Shown piece by piece: positions 15,994 to 24,944 of a DNA stretch of 64,000 bases. The DNA is taken from NCBI RefSeq assembly GCF_015476655.1, contig NZ_JABFHF010000018.1, positions 61,543-125,542 on the forward strand, in the 5' to 3' direction. This stretch comes from Aquiflexum lacus (GTDB taxonomy: Bacteria > Bacteroidota > Bacteroidia > Cytophagales > Cyclobacteriaceae). Under the pieces are notes generated by a model. The model did no database searches and was not told where the DNA came from. It saw only the letters and a program-made list of their open reading frames with translations. The position numbers and the translations under genes are program-made. Each line of letters starts with the position of its first letter. The first letter of the stretch is position 1.

Positions 15994-16575
15994 ATGGGAC
16001 AGTTTCAACTGTATTTTCAATTAGGTATTCAACATATTCTCGATCTGAAAGGATTCGATCATATATTATTCGTAGTCGCACTATGTGCCATTTATGTATT
16101 ACGGGATTGGAAGAAAATCATCATTCTGGTGACTGCATTTACCATAGGCCATTCCATCACCCTGGCCTTGGCCACTTTGAAATTAGTCAGCATCAATTCG
16201 GACTGGGTGGAATTTCTTATTCCTGTTACGATAGCCATCACAGCATTTAGCAATATCCTTTCCCCTAAGCCAAGTTCAGGTAGAGGAATTCAGGTCAATT
16301 ATTTCTTTGCACTTTTCTTTGGATTGATCCATGGCTTGGGTTTTTCCAATTATCTGAGGTCCTTGTTGGGAAAGGAAGCTTCGATATTTCAACCTTTGTT
16401 GGCATTCAATTTAGGATTGGAGGCAGGTCAGTTGGTGATTGTGGCCATCTTTATGGTGGTTGCAGGGATCTTAGTTGGAATAGTGGGCGTGAACAAAAAA
16501 GATTGGGCGTTGATTATATCATCAATTGTATTTGGTATGGCAGTGATGATGATGATTGACACGAAGTTTTGGTAA
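15994..16575 (+). CDS. HupE/UreJ family membrane protein
   Basis: A 193-residue polytopic protein with about six transmembrane segments. Typical HupE/UreJ motifs are visible: GIQHILDLKGFDHILF near the N-terminus, AFTIGHSITLALA in the second segment and FGLIHGLGFSNYL in the middle. Histidine-rich transmembrane motifs of this kind are linked to nickel or cobalt uptake in HupE, but this subgroup occurs without hydrogenase or urease genes nearby, and none are in the window. It is adjacent to DUF6702 and to the M1 aminopeptidase. Metal specificity is not deducible. Confidence 0.85.
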   Translation: MGQFQLYFQLGIQHILDLKGFDHILFVVALCAIYVLRDWKKIIILVTAFTIGHSITLALATLKLVSINSDWVEFLIPVTIAITAFSNILSPKPSSGRGIQVNYFFALFFGLIHGLGFSNYLRSLLGKEASIFQPLLAFNLGLEAGQLVIVAIFMVVAGILVGIVGVNKKDWALIISSIVFGMAVMMMIDTKFW

Positions 16576-16723
16576 GCAAAGAATTTGAAGATTGAAAAAT
16601 TTGAAGATTGGAAAATTAGAAAAACTTGTTCGCCGTGGCGGATTGAAAAATTGTATTTCCACTTTGCTGCAAAGAATTGGTTTATCCAAGTCAATGGAAA
16701 GGCAAATGTAGAAATAGGACCAT

Positions 16724-16751
16724 CTTCCGTCTTCTGTCTTCTGTCTTCTGT
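16724..16751. repeat. 7-bp tandem repeat (CTTCTGT x4)
   Basis: Four heptamers, one CTTCCGT and three CTTCTGT. The complementary type (GACGGAAGAC...) occurs at 42878-42909. In the same 256-bp gap, 16587-16620 has repeated TTTGAAGATTG units. These look like slippage-prone dispersed repeats of the genome. Confidence 0.7.
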
Positions 16752-16831
16752 CCATTTCAAGTAAGTATGTTAACAAAAAAGCAAGCAAAAATATAGCATT
16801 AACAAATTGATTTAGAGTTAATAAAATAAAT

Positions 16832-19159
16832 ATGAAAAAACTATCCATCCTTTTAACGCTCCTTTTTCTAGGCGGATTTTCGGCCATGGCACAATGGTCA
16901 GAACAGAATCATGCAGAAAGATTTGAGCAGCTAGGACCCATGTTGAGGTCACCCAACGTTTACCGTACGGCTTCCGGTGCACCGGGGCATATGTATTGGC
17001 AACAAAAAGCAGATCATGAAATTGAAGTTGAACTGAATGATGACAATCAGTCCATCAAAGGATGGCAGAAAGTTACCTATTTCAACAATTCCCCTGATGA
17101 CCTCAAATACCTTTGGATACAACTTGACCAAAATGAGCGGGCCAAGGATTCCAATACCCCCAAGATTGCAGAAAGTAAAATTAATCCAAGGATGTCCATG
17201 AGGCAACTCGAAAGCATTGTATGGCATGATCTAGATCTGGGATACAAAATACTTTCTGTGAAGGATATGGGAGGAAATGATATCCCTGTTACCATCGTGC
17301 AAACCATGATGAGGGTAGATTTACCCCAGCCATTAAAAGCCGGAGAAAAAACCGAATTCACCATGGATTGGACTTTCAATATCCATGACAGGATGAGTTT
17401 TATTGGTGGACGTCCGGGTTATGAATTTTTTGAAAATGATGGAAACTACCTCTATACCATGGCAGAGTGGTTTCCGAGAATGGCAGTATATTCAGATTTT
17501 GAAGGCTGGCAGCACAAGCAGTTTGTAGGAAGGGGGGAATTTGCCCTGACCTTTGGTGATTATAAAGTCAAAATCACGGTTCCAGCTGACCATATGGTAG
17601 GTTCTACAGGAGTACTTCAAAATCCTGAACAAGTATTGAGTTCTACTGAATTGGACCGTTGGAACACAGCTAAAAATACTTTTGATAATCCTGTAGTCAT
17701 CCGTACCCAAGCGGAAGCTGAGAGATTGGAAAAACAAAAAGCCAAAGACAAGAAAACCTGGGAATTCCATGCTGAGAATGTGAGGGATTTTGCCTGGACT
17801 TCTTCCCGAAAATTGATTTGGGATGCCATGGCAGTGAAACAGGGTGGCAATGAGGTCATGGCCATGTCTTACTATGCCAAAGAAGCCAATCCACTTTGGG
17901 GGCAATATTCCACCAGGGTTGTAGCCCATACCCTTAAATCATATTCTGCTCGAACCTTTGATTATCCATATCCAGTAGCCATCTCAGTGGAGGCTACAAA
18001 TGGTATGGAATACCCCATGATCTGTTTCAATTATGGAAGACCTGATTCAGATGGGACTTACTCAGAAGCGATTAAAAACGGCATGATCGGTGTAATTATT
18101 CACGAGGTGGGACATAACTATTTCCCAATGATCGTCAACTCAGACGAACGTCAGTGGTCTTGGATGGATGAAGGTTTGAATACCTTTATGCAATACCTTG
18201 CCGAACAGGAGTGGGATAGGAATTTTCCTTCAAGAAGAGGTGCTGCCCACAAAATTGTGCCTTATATGAGAAGTGAAAAACATTTGTTGGAACCTATCAT
18301 GACCAATTCTGAGAATATCATTCAATTCGGTCCAAATGCCTATGCGAAACCTGCTACGGGTCTGAATATTTTGAGAGAGACCATTATGGGCCGAGAATTG
18401 TTCGATTATGCTTACAAGGAGTATTCTCAGCGATGGATGTTCAAACATCCTACCCCAGATGATTTCTTCAGAACCATGGAGGATGCTTCCGGTATTGATT
18501 TGGATTGGTTTTGGAGAGGTTGGTTCTATGGAACTGATCCTGTTGACATTTCTTTGGAGACTGTGAACTGGTACAAATTGGATAATAGAACTCCTGCCGA
18601 GAAAAAGGCGGATGAAAAGAAAGCTTTTGAAGTTGAGGAAACCTATGTCAGTAAAACCTACAACTTGAAAGATACTCCTGTGACAGTTGTAGAAGCAGAT
18701 CCGGCTACCAGAGATTTTTATTATACCTATAATCCATTTGCAGTGACACCGGACGATGATAAAGCCTATAAAGACTTTATGGCAAGATTGAGTCCTAAGG
18801 AAAAGGAATTGCTCAACAGCGGTTTGAATTTCTATGAGATGAAATTCAGGAATATTGGAGGCTTGGTGATGCCTTTGATCATTCAGTTCAATTACGCCGA
18901 TGGTACTTCAGAAGTGGAAAGAATCCCTGCAGAAATCTGGAGATTGAATGAATGGGAAGTAAGCAAAGTATTTGCGAAGAAGAAAGAAGTGAAGAGTATC
19001 GTTCTTGATCCGTTCCGAGAAACTGCCGACATAGACGAATCCAACAACTACTGGCCAAGACAATTTGAACCAAGTAGGTTTGAATTGTTTAAAGGAGCGA
19101 GTGGTGTCCGAGGAGTATCTACCGGCGATAACCCTATGAGAAAGGCCAAAAGAAAGTAA
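16832..19159 (+). CDS. M1 family aminopeptidase, secreted
   Basis: A 775-residue zinc metallopeptidase with a signal peptide (cleavage after FSAMA). The N-terminal beta domain is followed by the catalytic domain with GMEYP near residue 390, the zinc motif HEVGH (His424, Glu425, His428) and the third ligand Glu447 in WMDEGLNTF. The C-terminal region is beta-rich, with an acidic/lysine linker around 590. M1 enzymes remove N-terminal residues from peptides; export to the periplasm or surface suits nutrient peptide digestion. It follows the HupE gene on the same strand but after 256 bp of repeats, so it probably has its own promoter. Confidence 0.92.
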   Translation: MKKLSILLTLLFLGGFSAMAQWSEQNHAERFEQLGPMLRSPNVYRTASGAPGHMYWQQKADHEIEVELNDDNQSIKGWQKVTYFNNSPDDLKYLWIQLDQNERAKDSNTPKIAESKINPRMSMRQLESIVWHDLDLGYKILSVKDMGGNDIPVTIVQTMMRVDLPQPLKAGEKTEFTMDWTFNIHDRMSFIGGRPGYEFFENDGNYLYTMAEWFPRMAVYSDFEGWQHKQFVGRGEFALTFGDYKVKITVPADHMVGSTGVLQNPEQVLSSTELDRWNTAKNTFDNPVVIRTQAEAERLEKQKAKDKKTWEFHAENVRDFAWTSSRKLIWDAMAVKQGGNEVMAMSYYAKEANPLWGQYSTRVVAHTLKSYSARTFDYPYPVAISVEATNGMEYPMICFNYGRPDSDGTYSEAIKNGMIGVIIHEVGHNYFPMIVNSDERQWSWMDEGLNTFMQYLAEQEWDRNFPSRRGAAHKIVPYMRSEKHLLEPIMTNSENIIQFGPNAYAKPATGLNILRETIMGRELFDYAYKEYSQRWMFKHPTPDDFFRTMEDASGIDLDWFWRGWFYGTDPVDISLETVNWYKLDNRTPAEKKADEKKAFEVEETYVSKTYNLKDTPVTVVEADPATRDFYYTYNPFAVTPDDDKAYKDFMARLSPKEKELLNSGLNFYEMKFRNIGGLVMPLIIQFNYADGTSEVERIPAEIWRLNEWEVSKVFAKKKEVKSIVLDPFRETADIDESNNYWPRQFEPSRFELFKGASGVRGVSTGDNPMRKAKRK

Positions 19160-19162
19160 AAA

Positions 19163-19339
19163 CCTAAACCTTTGGGGTCTAAAACCTTTGGGGTCTTTTT
19201 TTGACCCCGAAGGTTTTCCCTCAAATCGTAAACGCTATAAATGTATAGCCTTAAGACCTTCAAGGTTAAAAAAACCTCAAAGGTCTACTAACACAACCTT
19301 TGAGGTCTTCCCTACCGCGACGCCAGGACCTCGAAGGTT
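19163..19339. repeat. Cluster of three AACCTTTGAGGTC-type hairpins
   Basis: Three inverted repeats of one family stand in a row: 19181-19217 (AAAACCTTTGGGGTC with its near complement), about 19250-19286 (AGACCTTCAAGGTT with AACCTCAAAGGTCT), and about 19290-19339 (ACCTTTGAGGTC with GACCTCGAAGGT). The first contains a T7 loop and could also terminate the M1 gene. Such units are dispersed repeats in Bacteroidota. Confidence 0.8.
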
Positions 19340-19372
19340 TTGAGTTGAAAATTTTGATCATGAATACATGAT

Positions 19373-19470
19373 TTACCACATAGTCCTATAGAGCAAATAG
19401 TTTTTGTGCCTTTCTATGAAACTGAAAGTGATTGTTTAATAACTATGTGCTCTATGTTGCTATGTGGTAA
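19373..19470. repeat. 23-bp imperfect inverted repeat (TTACCACATAG type)
   Basis: Arms 19373-19395 and 19448-19470 (outer parts TTACCACATAG and CTATGTGGTAA) pair with three mismatches around a 52-bp centre. It is distinct from the AACCTTTGAGGTC units immediately to its left. Confidence 0.8.
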
Positions 19471-19623
19471 TTGAATATGCGGAAGACCCTCGATTCCACA
19501 GATTCGGAATGAATGGCCCTATTTTTTTAAGGTTTACTAAATCTGCGGCGAAAGATTTTTTGATGCTTCATTATCAGGTATCGAGAAAACACTTAAAAAG
19601 CAATTCAAGTAGGTTTTTGGTCC

Positions 19624-19674
19624 TGTACTTCGCAAATAGTTGTACTATTTTACAATTGTACTTTACAAATAGTT
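19624..19674. repeat. Two 18-bp direct repeats, period 33 bp
   Basis: TGTACTTCGCAAATAGTT at 19624-19641 and TGTACTTTACAAATAGTT at 19657-19674 differ at two positions. They lie just past the stop codon of the convergent gene at 19679. The size and periodicity resemble the tandem palindromes next to the AAA_14/DUF4143 gene (32-bp period), so this may be an orphan operator of a lost gene. Confidence 0.55.
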
Positions 19675-19678
19675 TAGA

Positions 19679-20947
19679 TCAATCCTCTCTCCCATAATCA
19701 AAAGGCAACAAATCCCCGACCTTTTCCCAAGCCATATAACCCTCAAAAAACAGGTCATAGGGGTGGAAATAACTGCCATTTTCAAAAATCTGTACCGCCT
19801 TTGCCCTCATGTCCATCAAACTTAATTGAGGTAGATTAGAGACAAATTCCCTGTTAGGCTCATCAACAACTCCCAAGGAGCGAATGGTTTTGCTGACATT
19901 TCTAAGGCTGTACTGCAAAAATGCAGGATCATCTGTTTGATTGGTATAAACGATATAGACAGGGGTAGTATAGGTGATGAATTTTTTCCCAGTAGCTGTA
20001 GAACCGATTAGAATAGTAGGGTCGATAGGGGTTCCAATTGGAGAATCAATTGAGTCAGGAAGGTTTTTGTCTTTGATGAGACTTTCAATAAATGACCTTC
20101 TCATTTTATCTTTTGTATCGTCTAGCTGGTTCCTGAGTTTTTCGACTTCCTCTTCACTTGGTTTCTTGGGATTGGGGACTTTTTCTGAAGTATAAATTTC
20201 ATAGCCCTCCTCCATATTATTTCCCTGGTACAAGGTTCTGATAAAATGCATCACACTGCCAAGGTATGCTGTCCTCCTGTTTTCTTCGACCTTACGCTGC
20301 CTCCTTTTAGGCAATTGGTCTTCAATAAAAAACGGATAACCTGAGTAAGAAACCTGATTTTTTTGCTTGTCCAGTTCAAATCCTGTCAGGACATACTTGA
20401 TGGTATATCCAAGATTTGGGTTTTCTATTTCCAATATCTCCTTGGATCTGGCTTGCAGGACATTAGGGAACGTTTCATCATCCAATATCAATACTTCCGA
20501 ATTTTTAATAATGCATTTGGAAGCATTTACACTGTTGCCTAAAAAAAACTCCTTAAAGATTTCCAGATTATCATACCATGCTTTGTCTCGTTCTGCAGTG
20601 ACTTCTCTTTCATTCAGATCAATTGGTGAAGGACTTATCCTGAATTCATAAGACTCATGTAAGGCCAAGGTAGAAATAGAATAGCTGAACGGTTCAAAGC
20701 CCATGAAGCTGATCACCAACTCATGATTGCCGGCAGGTATGGGAATTTCAAAAAAACCATTGGTATCAGTTACATCTCCAAAGCTGGAATTACTGATAAA
20801 TACTGTCGCAAACGGTATGGGCTCCAAATTCTCCACATTCAGCACCTTGCCCTTGACCACAAACTGGGCGTTGACATGCAGGGAAAAAAAGAATGAGATG
20901 ATAAAAAATTTAATCGCGGGTTTTTCAAAAATACCTTGAATATTCAT
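19679..20947 (-). CDS. Carboxypeptidase-like regulatory domain protein, copy A
   Basis: A 422-residue exported protein. The start at 20947 lies 11 bp after the stop of the MG2/plug gene and gives a signal peptide ending near HVNAQ. Residues about 27-115 form a CarboxypepD_reg-like beta-sandwich (KGKVLNVENLEPIPFATVF, FGDVTDTNGFFEI). The remaining 300 residues are unassigned but align with the protein at 23564-24808 along the entire length, including the shared ending EGYMAWEKVGDLLPFDYG. The two paralogues flank the MG2/plug gene on the same strand. Such proteins are thought to act in the cell envelope, but no function is established. Confidence 0.8.
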   Translation of the reverse strand: MNIQGIFEKPAIKFFIISFFFSLHVNAQFVVKGKVLNVENLEPIPFATVFISNSSFGDVTDTNGFFEIPIPAGNHELVISFMGFEPFSYSISTLALHESYEFRISPSPIDLNEREVTAERDKAWYDNLEIFKEFFLGNSVNASKCIIKNSEVLILDDETFPNVLQARSKEILEIENPNLGYTIKYVLTGFELDKQKNQVSYSGYPFFIEDQLPKRRQRKVEENRRTAYLGSVMHFIRTLYQGNNMEEGYEIYTSEKVPNPKKPSEEEVEKLRNQLDDTKDKMRRSFIESLIKDKNLPDSIDSPIGTPIDPTILIGSTATGKKFITYTTPVYIVYTNQTDDPAFLQYSLRNVSKTIRSLGVVDEPNREFVSNLPQLSLMDMRAKAVQIFENGSYFHPYDLFFEGYMAWEKVGDLLPFDYGRED

Positions 20948-20957
20948 CTTACAACTT

Positions 20958-23450
20958 TTAGTTGACTTTAAATTGGTAAGTGGCGCGTATTGGTTCACCG
21001 GTCTTGGACAGGCCTTCCAAATTTATTCGTACTTCCGGACTTCCTTCCGAGAGCGGAAATTCTATGGCTGCCTTTCCTCTTTCATTAGTATTGATATTTG
21101 GTGCCCAAAATATGGTGGATCGGTAATCAATAGCAATTGGAGCATTGAAATCGGGAATTGCCGAAGGGGTATAGAATTCCCTCACAGGCGCATAGCCCTT
21201 GGTTTCCAATGAGGCATTTCCCATTGTCGGATCATCACTGAAATCCCTGTTTGGATTTCCTGATTTGGTCAACACATTGATAACACCACCCGCCCCATCA
21301 GCGCCATAAACAGAGGCCTTACTTAGACTACGTAAAACATCAATTCGCTCAATTTCTGGTACCGGTAGGTTAGCTATAAGTCCAATCATAGCGGGATTCC
21401 CATCCAGAAAAAATGTTGCCCCTGTCAGACCACTTCCGGAAATAGCCCCTCCGCGGACAAGGACCGCCGGAGGTGGATTGACACTGAAAACATCACCGGC
21501 CACATTTACACCCGGAAAACGTCCTCGTAATAATTGAAAAATATTCTGGAAAGAATAAAAATCTTCGGTAACAATGAGGGACAAATCCGGGTTGTCATTG
21601 TACTGAATTGCCCTGTTGTCAGGGATAAGGGAGCTTCTTCTACCCCTGACCGTTACCTCTCCCAATTCGATTTCCCTACTCAGGACAAATTGCTCCATAA
21701 GATTCTTAGCCTCCTTGACCGTGACCATGTATTCATCGAAGTCCAGAAACTTGTCTTCATTGGGGAAACTGATGTATTTGCTTTTTTCAGATATAGGTTT
21801 TTCAGGAACCCAAAATTCCACCTCATTATTCTTCACCTCTTTCGGAGGAGCGGATTTTCTATCTCTTTCTATAAATGCCTGAAGATACATGGATACAGAA
21901 TCCTGATAATCCAGGCCTATAAAAGAAAAATTTCCAACTTCATCTGTTACACCTTCGTGGACAAATGGGGTTCCAAAGCCGTGGTCAATCATCAAGGTAA
22001 GGTTGTGAGGCTCCTGAATAGGTTTGTCATTTGCCCTAAAAACCTTCCCACCAATAGAAAGACCCGGCTCAAAAGCATATTCAGGATCCTTCTTCAATCT
22101 GGCTAAATGCTCCCAAGAAAATCTCCTCCACCCTTGTGTAAGGAGGAGATTGTCCAGATACTTTTCTGCATTTTTGTTTTCAGGATTGAAATAATAATAC
22201 GGCTCTTCTATTTCCCCTTTGACCTCGGAACTCAGCTGTAGGTAAGAATAGATATTTTGGCTGTTTTCCAAATTCATCACCTGATAAGCATCCGTGACCG
22301 AAATGGAAAAATTACCCTCAATAGGACTCTCAAACTCGTCCATGACTTCAATTTCCATCTTGACCCAGTCCTTGGGTTTGTATGTGTTATTCTCCGTATA
22401 AAAATTAGCAGATCCCCTGGCAAATGGTAACATGTAAACCAATCGTTCTGCCAATAGGGTGGTTTCTTCATCCATTAAAGTAAAAGTGACCAAACCCGGC
22501 ATAAAATCATCTTTATCCAAGACTATACTGTTGCTGCCCAGAGACCCATCAAATTCCCCATGATATACAACCTTGCCTTTTGAAAGACCTAATAAATGTA
22601 ATTTTTCACCACTTATCCCTTTTCCTAGATTATGGCTAATTTTTATCTCTATCTCGTCTTCTGAGATAAATGGATTGATTTCAAGAACATATCCGAGTGA
22701 CTGTACAGTAGAAAACCTGAACCTTGTCCAATCTTTGTCAACAGACTTAGCCACCACTTCATAGTTTTGGTTATTCTGAGGTGTAAACATAAATTGACCC
22801 ATTCCCAAGTATTCAGATTCAAAGCGCAAAAGGGTGTCTTTTTTGGCATCTAAAACATATCCTATGATATCCGTCCCTTTGCCATATACATTGGTAGCTT
22901 TGAACCCGACTTTGCTTTTAATTCCGTTTATCAGATTACCACCTTCAGGGAAAAATTGCAGGTTCAGTTCCGGGTCTCTGCTTCGGAATTCCCATCCATC
23001 ACCTAAGTCACCCACCCAAATGTCCTTTTGAAAAAACGCATCTGTTCCAAAATTACGCATCCATTGGGTATATGCCCTGATGGTATATGCCCCGGGAACC
23101 AAGTCTCTGGGCAAAACAAAATCCCCTTGTCCGGTTCCATCTTCCATTTTGATGATGATCTGATTGACCAATCTGTCCAATTTCCCATCGATAAGGTCGA
23201 CATACAAAGGCATCGTAGGTGTAGCTTCCGGCAGTTCCTTATTGGATTCAATCAGGCCATAAGCTTTGATCCAAATGGTATCGTTTAAGAAATAATGCGG
23301 TTTATCGGTGTGGAGGTATATCTTTTCCCAAGGGTATTTTTCTGAGTATTGGTCTATCAGATTGACGATGGGAAATTGGTCCTGTGCAAAAACTGAGGAT
23401 TGAATTAAAAAACAAAGTAGGATAAATAACGGACGTGTCAAGAGCTTCAT
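20958..23450 (-). CDS. MG2-like protein with a TonB plug domain and no barrel
   Basis: An 830-residue exported protein (signal peptide ending SSVFA). The N-terminal half has macroglobulin-type beta-sandwich domains, starting with the MG2 motif KIYLHTDKPHYFLNDTIWI. A carboxypeptidase-like regulatory segment follows at about 467-545. A TonB-dependent receptor plug domain lies at about 600-728 (VTVRGRRSS, IFQLLRGRFPGV, ASVYGADGAGGVINVLTKSG). About 100 residues remain after it, far too few for a 22-stranded barrel. The plug is therefore used outside a receptor context, perhaps as a docking module for a TonB/SusC-like partner. Neighbouring genes encode two paralogous CarboxypepD_reg proteins. Confidence 0.85.
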   Translation of the reverse strand: MKLLTRPLFILLCFLIQSSVFAQDQFPIVNLIDQYSEKYPWEKIYLHTDKPHYFLNDTIWIKAYGLIESNKELPEATPTMPLYVDLIDGKLDRLVNQIIIKMEDGTGQGDFVLPRDLVPGAYTIRAYTQWMRNFGTDAFFQKDIWVGDLGDGWEFRSRDPELNLQFFPEGGNLINGIKSKVGFKATNVYGKGTDIIGYVLDAKKDTLLRFESEYLGMGQFMFTPQNNQNYEVVAKSVDKDWTRFRFSTVQSLGYVLEINPFISEDEIEIKISHNLGKGISGEKLHLLGLSKGKVVYHGEFDGSLGSNSIVLDKDDFMPGLVTFTLMDEETTLLAERLVYMLPFARGSANFYTENNTYKPKDWVKMEIEVMDEFESPIEGNFSISVTDAYQVMNLENSQNIYSYLQLSSEVKGEIEEPYYYFNPENKNAEKYLDNLLLTQGWRRFSWEHLARLKKDPEYAFEPGLSIGGKVFRANDKPIQEPHNLTLMIDHGFGTPFVHEGVTDEVGNFSFIGLDYQDSVSMYLQAFIERDRKSAPPKEVKNNEVEFWVPEKPISEKSKYISFPNEDKFLDFDEYMVTVKEAKNLMEQFVLSREIELGEVTVRGRRSSLIPDNRAIQYNDNPDLSLIVTEDFYSFQNIFQLLRGRFPGVNVAGDVFSVNPPPAVLVRGGAISGSGLTGATFFLDGNPAMIGLIANLPVPEIERIDVLRSLSKASVYGADGAGGVINVLTKSGNPNRDFSDDPTMGNASLETKGYAPVREFYTPSAIPDFNAPIAIDYRSTIFWAPNINTNERGKAAIEFPLSEGSPEVRINLEGLSKTGEPIRATYQFKVN

Positions 23451-23563
23451 GCAAGGACTTTTTAGTTTGTCAATATAATGAAAAAACGGATAAATTAACT
23501 TGGATGTTTATATTGGTCCAAAGTACTATACGTTTTCAAAAGCTTTTTTAATAGGTTTAGAAC

Positions 23564-24808
23564 CTAATTCTCCATTCCATAATCAAAGGGCATCAGGTCA
23601 CCTACTTTTTCCCAGGCCATATAGCCTTCAACGTAAATGTCGAGTTGATGGAAATAACTGCCATTTTCGAAAAGCTGAACTGCTTTCCCCTGCATTTTCA
23701 ATTTGCTGACCTGTTTTTGGTCTGCAGAAGTTATTTCTATTTTAAATCTGTTACCATAACCACTCTTAAGTGATTTGCTATCAACTACATCCCTATAGTT
23801 TGGCTCTTCAAATTCGTTGAGGTAAAGGATGAAAATAGGTTGATTGTAAGTTAGAAACAACAGGTCATTTCTGGAAATCTCTACCACCTCGTTTCTTTCC
23901 ATAGGTTTTTCTGAAAACATCTCGATTTCATCAGGCAAACTTTCTTTTGCTATAACTCTGCCCAAACTATCCCAAACTACTGGAGTATTGGTTTCCTCAA
24001 TCAGATTCTTTGCTGACTCGATTGTGGCGATATCAGGTTTTTCAGGATTAGGTGCCATTGTCAAGCCATAGATCTCAAAACCTTCTTCTTTTAATCTATC
24101 CTGATAAAGAGACCGCATAAAATGATTTACGCTTCCATTAAATGCCCTGCTTCGTTGTTCATCAATCCTTTTTTGCTTGCGCTTGACAACCTTATCTTCT
24201 ATAAAAAATGGAGTTCCGGCAAATTTCATGACCTTGTTCTCAAAGTTATATTCAAAACCTTCCAGAATAAATTTGATGGTATAGCCAAGATTGGGATTCC
24301 TTATTTCCAAGGCTTCCTTAGACCTTGCCAATAATACATTTTTATCAGTTTCATTGTCCAAGATCAATACTTCAGGATTGATGATCTTACATTTTTGAGC
24401 ATTGAAACTCGTTCCCAAAAATCTTTGGGTAAATATTTCAAGGTTTTTGTACCATGCTTCATCCCTTTTTTCCGACACCTGCGTCTCTTCCAGATCAAAG
24501 ATTTCAGGAGAGATTTTGAAAGTATAATTCTCAGCTAAACTGAGTGTGTTAAAACTGTATCTGAAAGTTTGATATCCTACAAAACTAATGACCAATTCAT
24601 GCCTACCTTCAGGTATTTGAATCGTAAATTTCCCTTCAGCGTCTGTAATATCCCCAAAAGTAGTGTTGTTGATAAATACTGTTGCAAATTCCAATGGCAT
24701 ATTGGTTTCACTATTCAGAACTTTCCCTTTAATCTCAAATTGTGAGAAAGCGTATTCAGGGAAAGCCAATATAAAAATCAAGAAGAAAAAAATGATAAAA
24801 TTTTTCAT
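23564..24808 (-). CDS. Carboxypeptidase-like regulatory domain protein, copy B
   Basis: A 414-residue exported protein (signal peptide cleaved near YAFS). It has an N-terminal CarboxypepD_reg-like domain (KGKVLNSETNMPLEFATVF, FGDITDAEGKFTI) and a long C-terminal region matching copy A at 19679-20947, for example EAWYKNLEIF, LEIRNPNLGYTIKF and VEGYMAWEKVGDLMPFDYG. Its stop lies just over 100 bp upstream of the MG2/plug gene start. The duplication suggests that the two copies either form a heteromer or serve as alternative partners of the MG2/plug protein. No catalytic residues are recognised. Confidence 0.8.
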   Translation of the reverse strand: MKNFIIFFFLIFILAFPEYAFSQFEIKGKVLNSETNMPLEFATVFINNTTFGDITDAEGKFTIQIPEGRHELVISFVGYQTFRYSFNTLSLAENYTFKISPEIFDLEETQVSEKRDEAWYKNLEIFTQRFLGTSFNAQKCKIINPEVLILDNETDKNVLLARSKEALEIRNPNLGYTIKFILEGFEYNFENKVMKFAGTPFFIEDKVVKRKQKRIDEQRSRAFNGSVNHFMRSLYQDRLKEEGFEIYGLTMAPNPEKPDIATIESAKNLIEETNTPVVWDSLGRVIAKESLPDEIEMFSEKPMERNEVVEISRNDLLFLTYNQPIFILYLNEFEEPNYRDVVDSKSLKSGYGNRFKIEITSADQKQVSKLKMQGKAVQLFENGSYFHQLDIYVEGYMAWEKVGDLMPFDYGMEN

Positions 24809-24944
24809 ATTAAACCATTAAAGATATTGGGTTATCAATATCGAATACGAAACAATTAATCGATAGTTTTTGAAAACACCAAATAGACTTACTGTTTATT
24901 GGAAGAGTTATTTAAAAAAAATGTAGGTCCGCAGGAATTATAAG

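Noticed and set aside
19163..19470. Possible CRISPR array
   Set aside because: The repeats are inverted pairs of different families with irregular spacing, not direct repeats with uniform spacers.
20958..23450. Complete TonB-dependent receptor
   Set aside because: The plug is present but only about 100 residues follow it, so the barrel is missing; MG2-like domains make up the rest.
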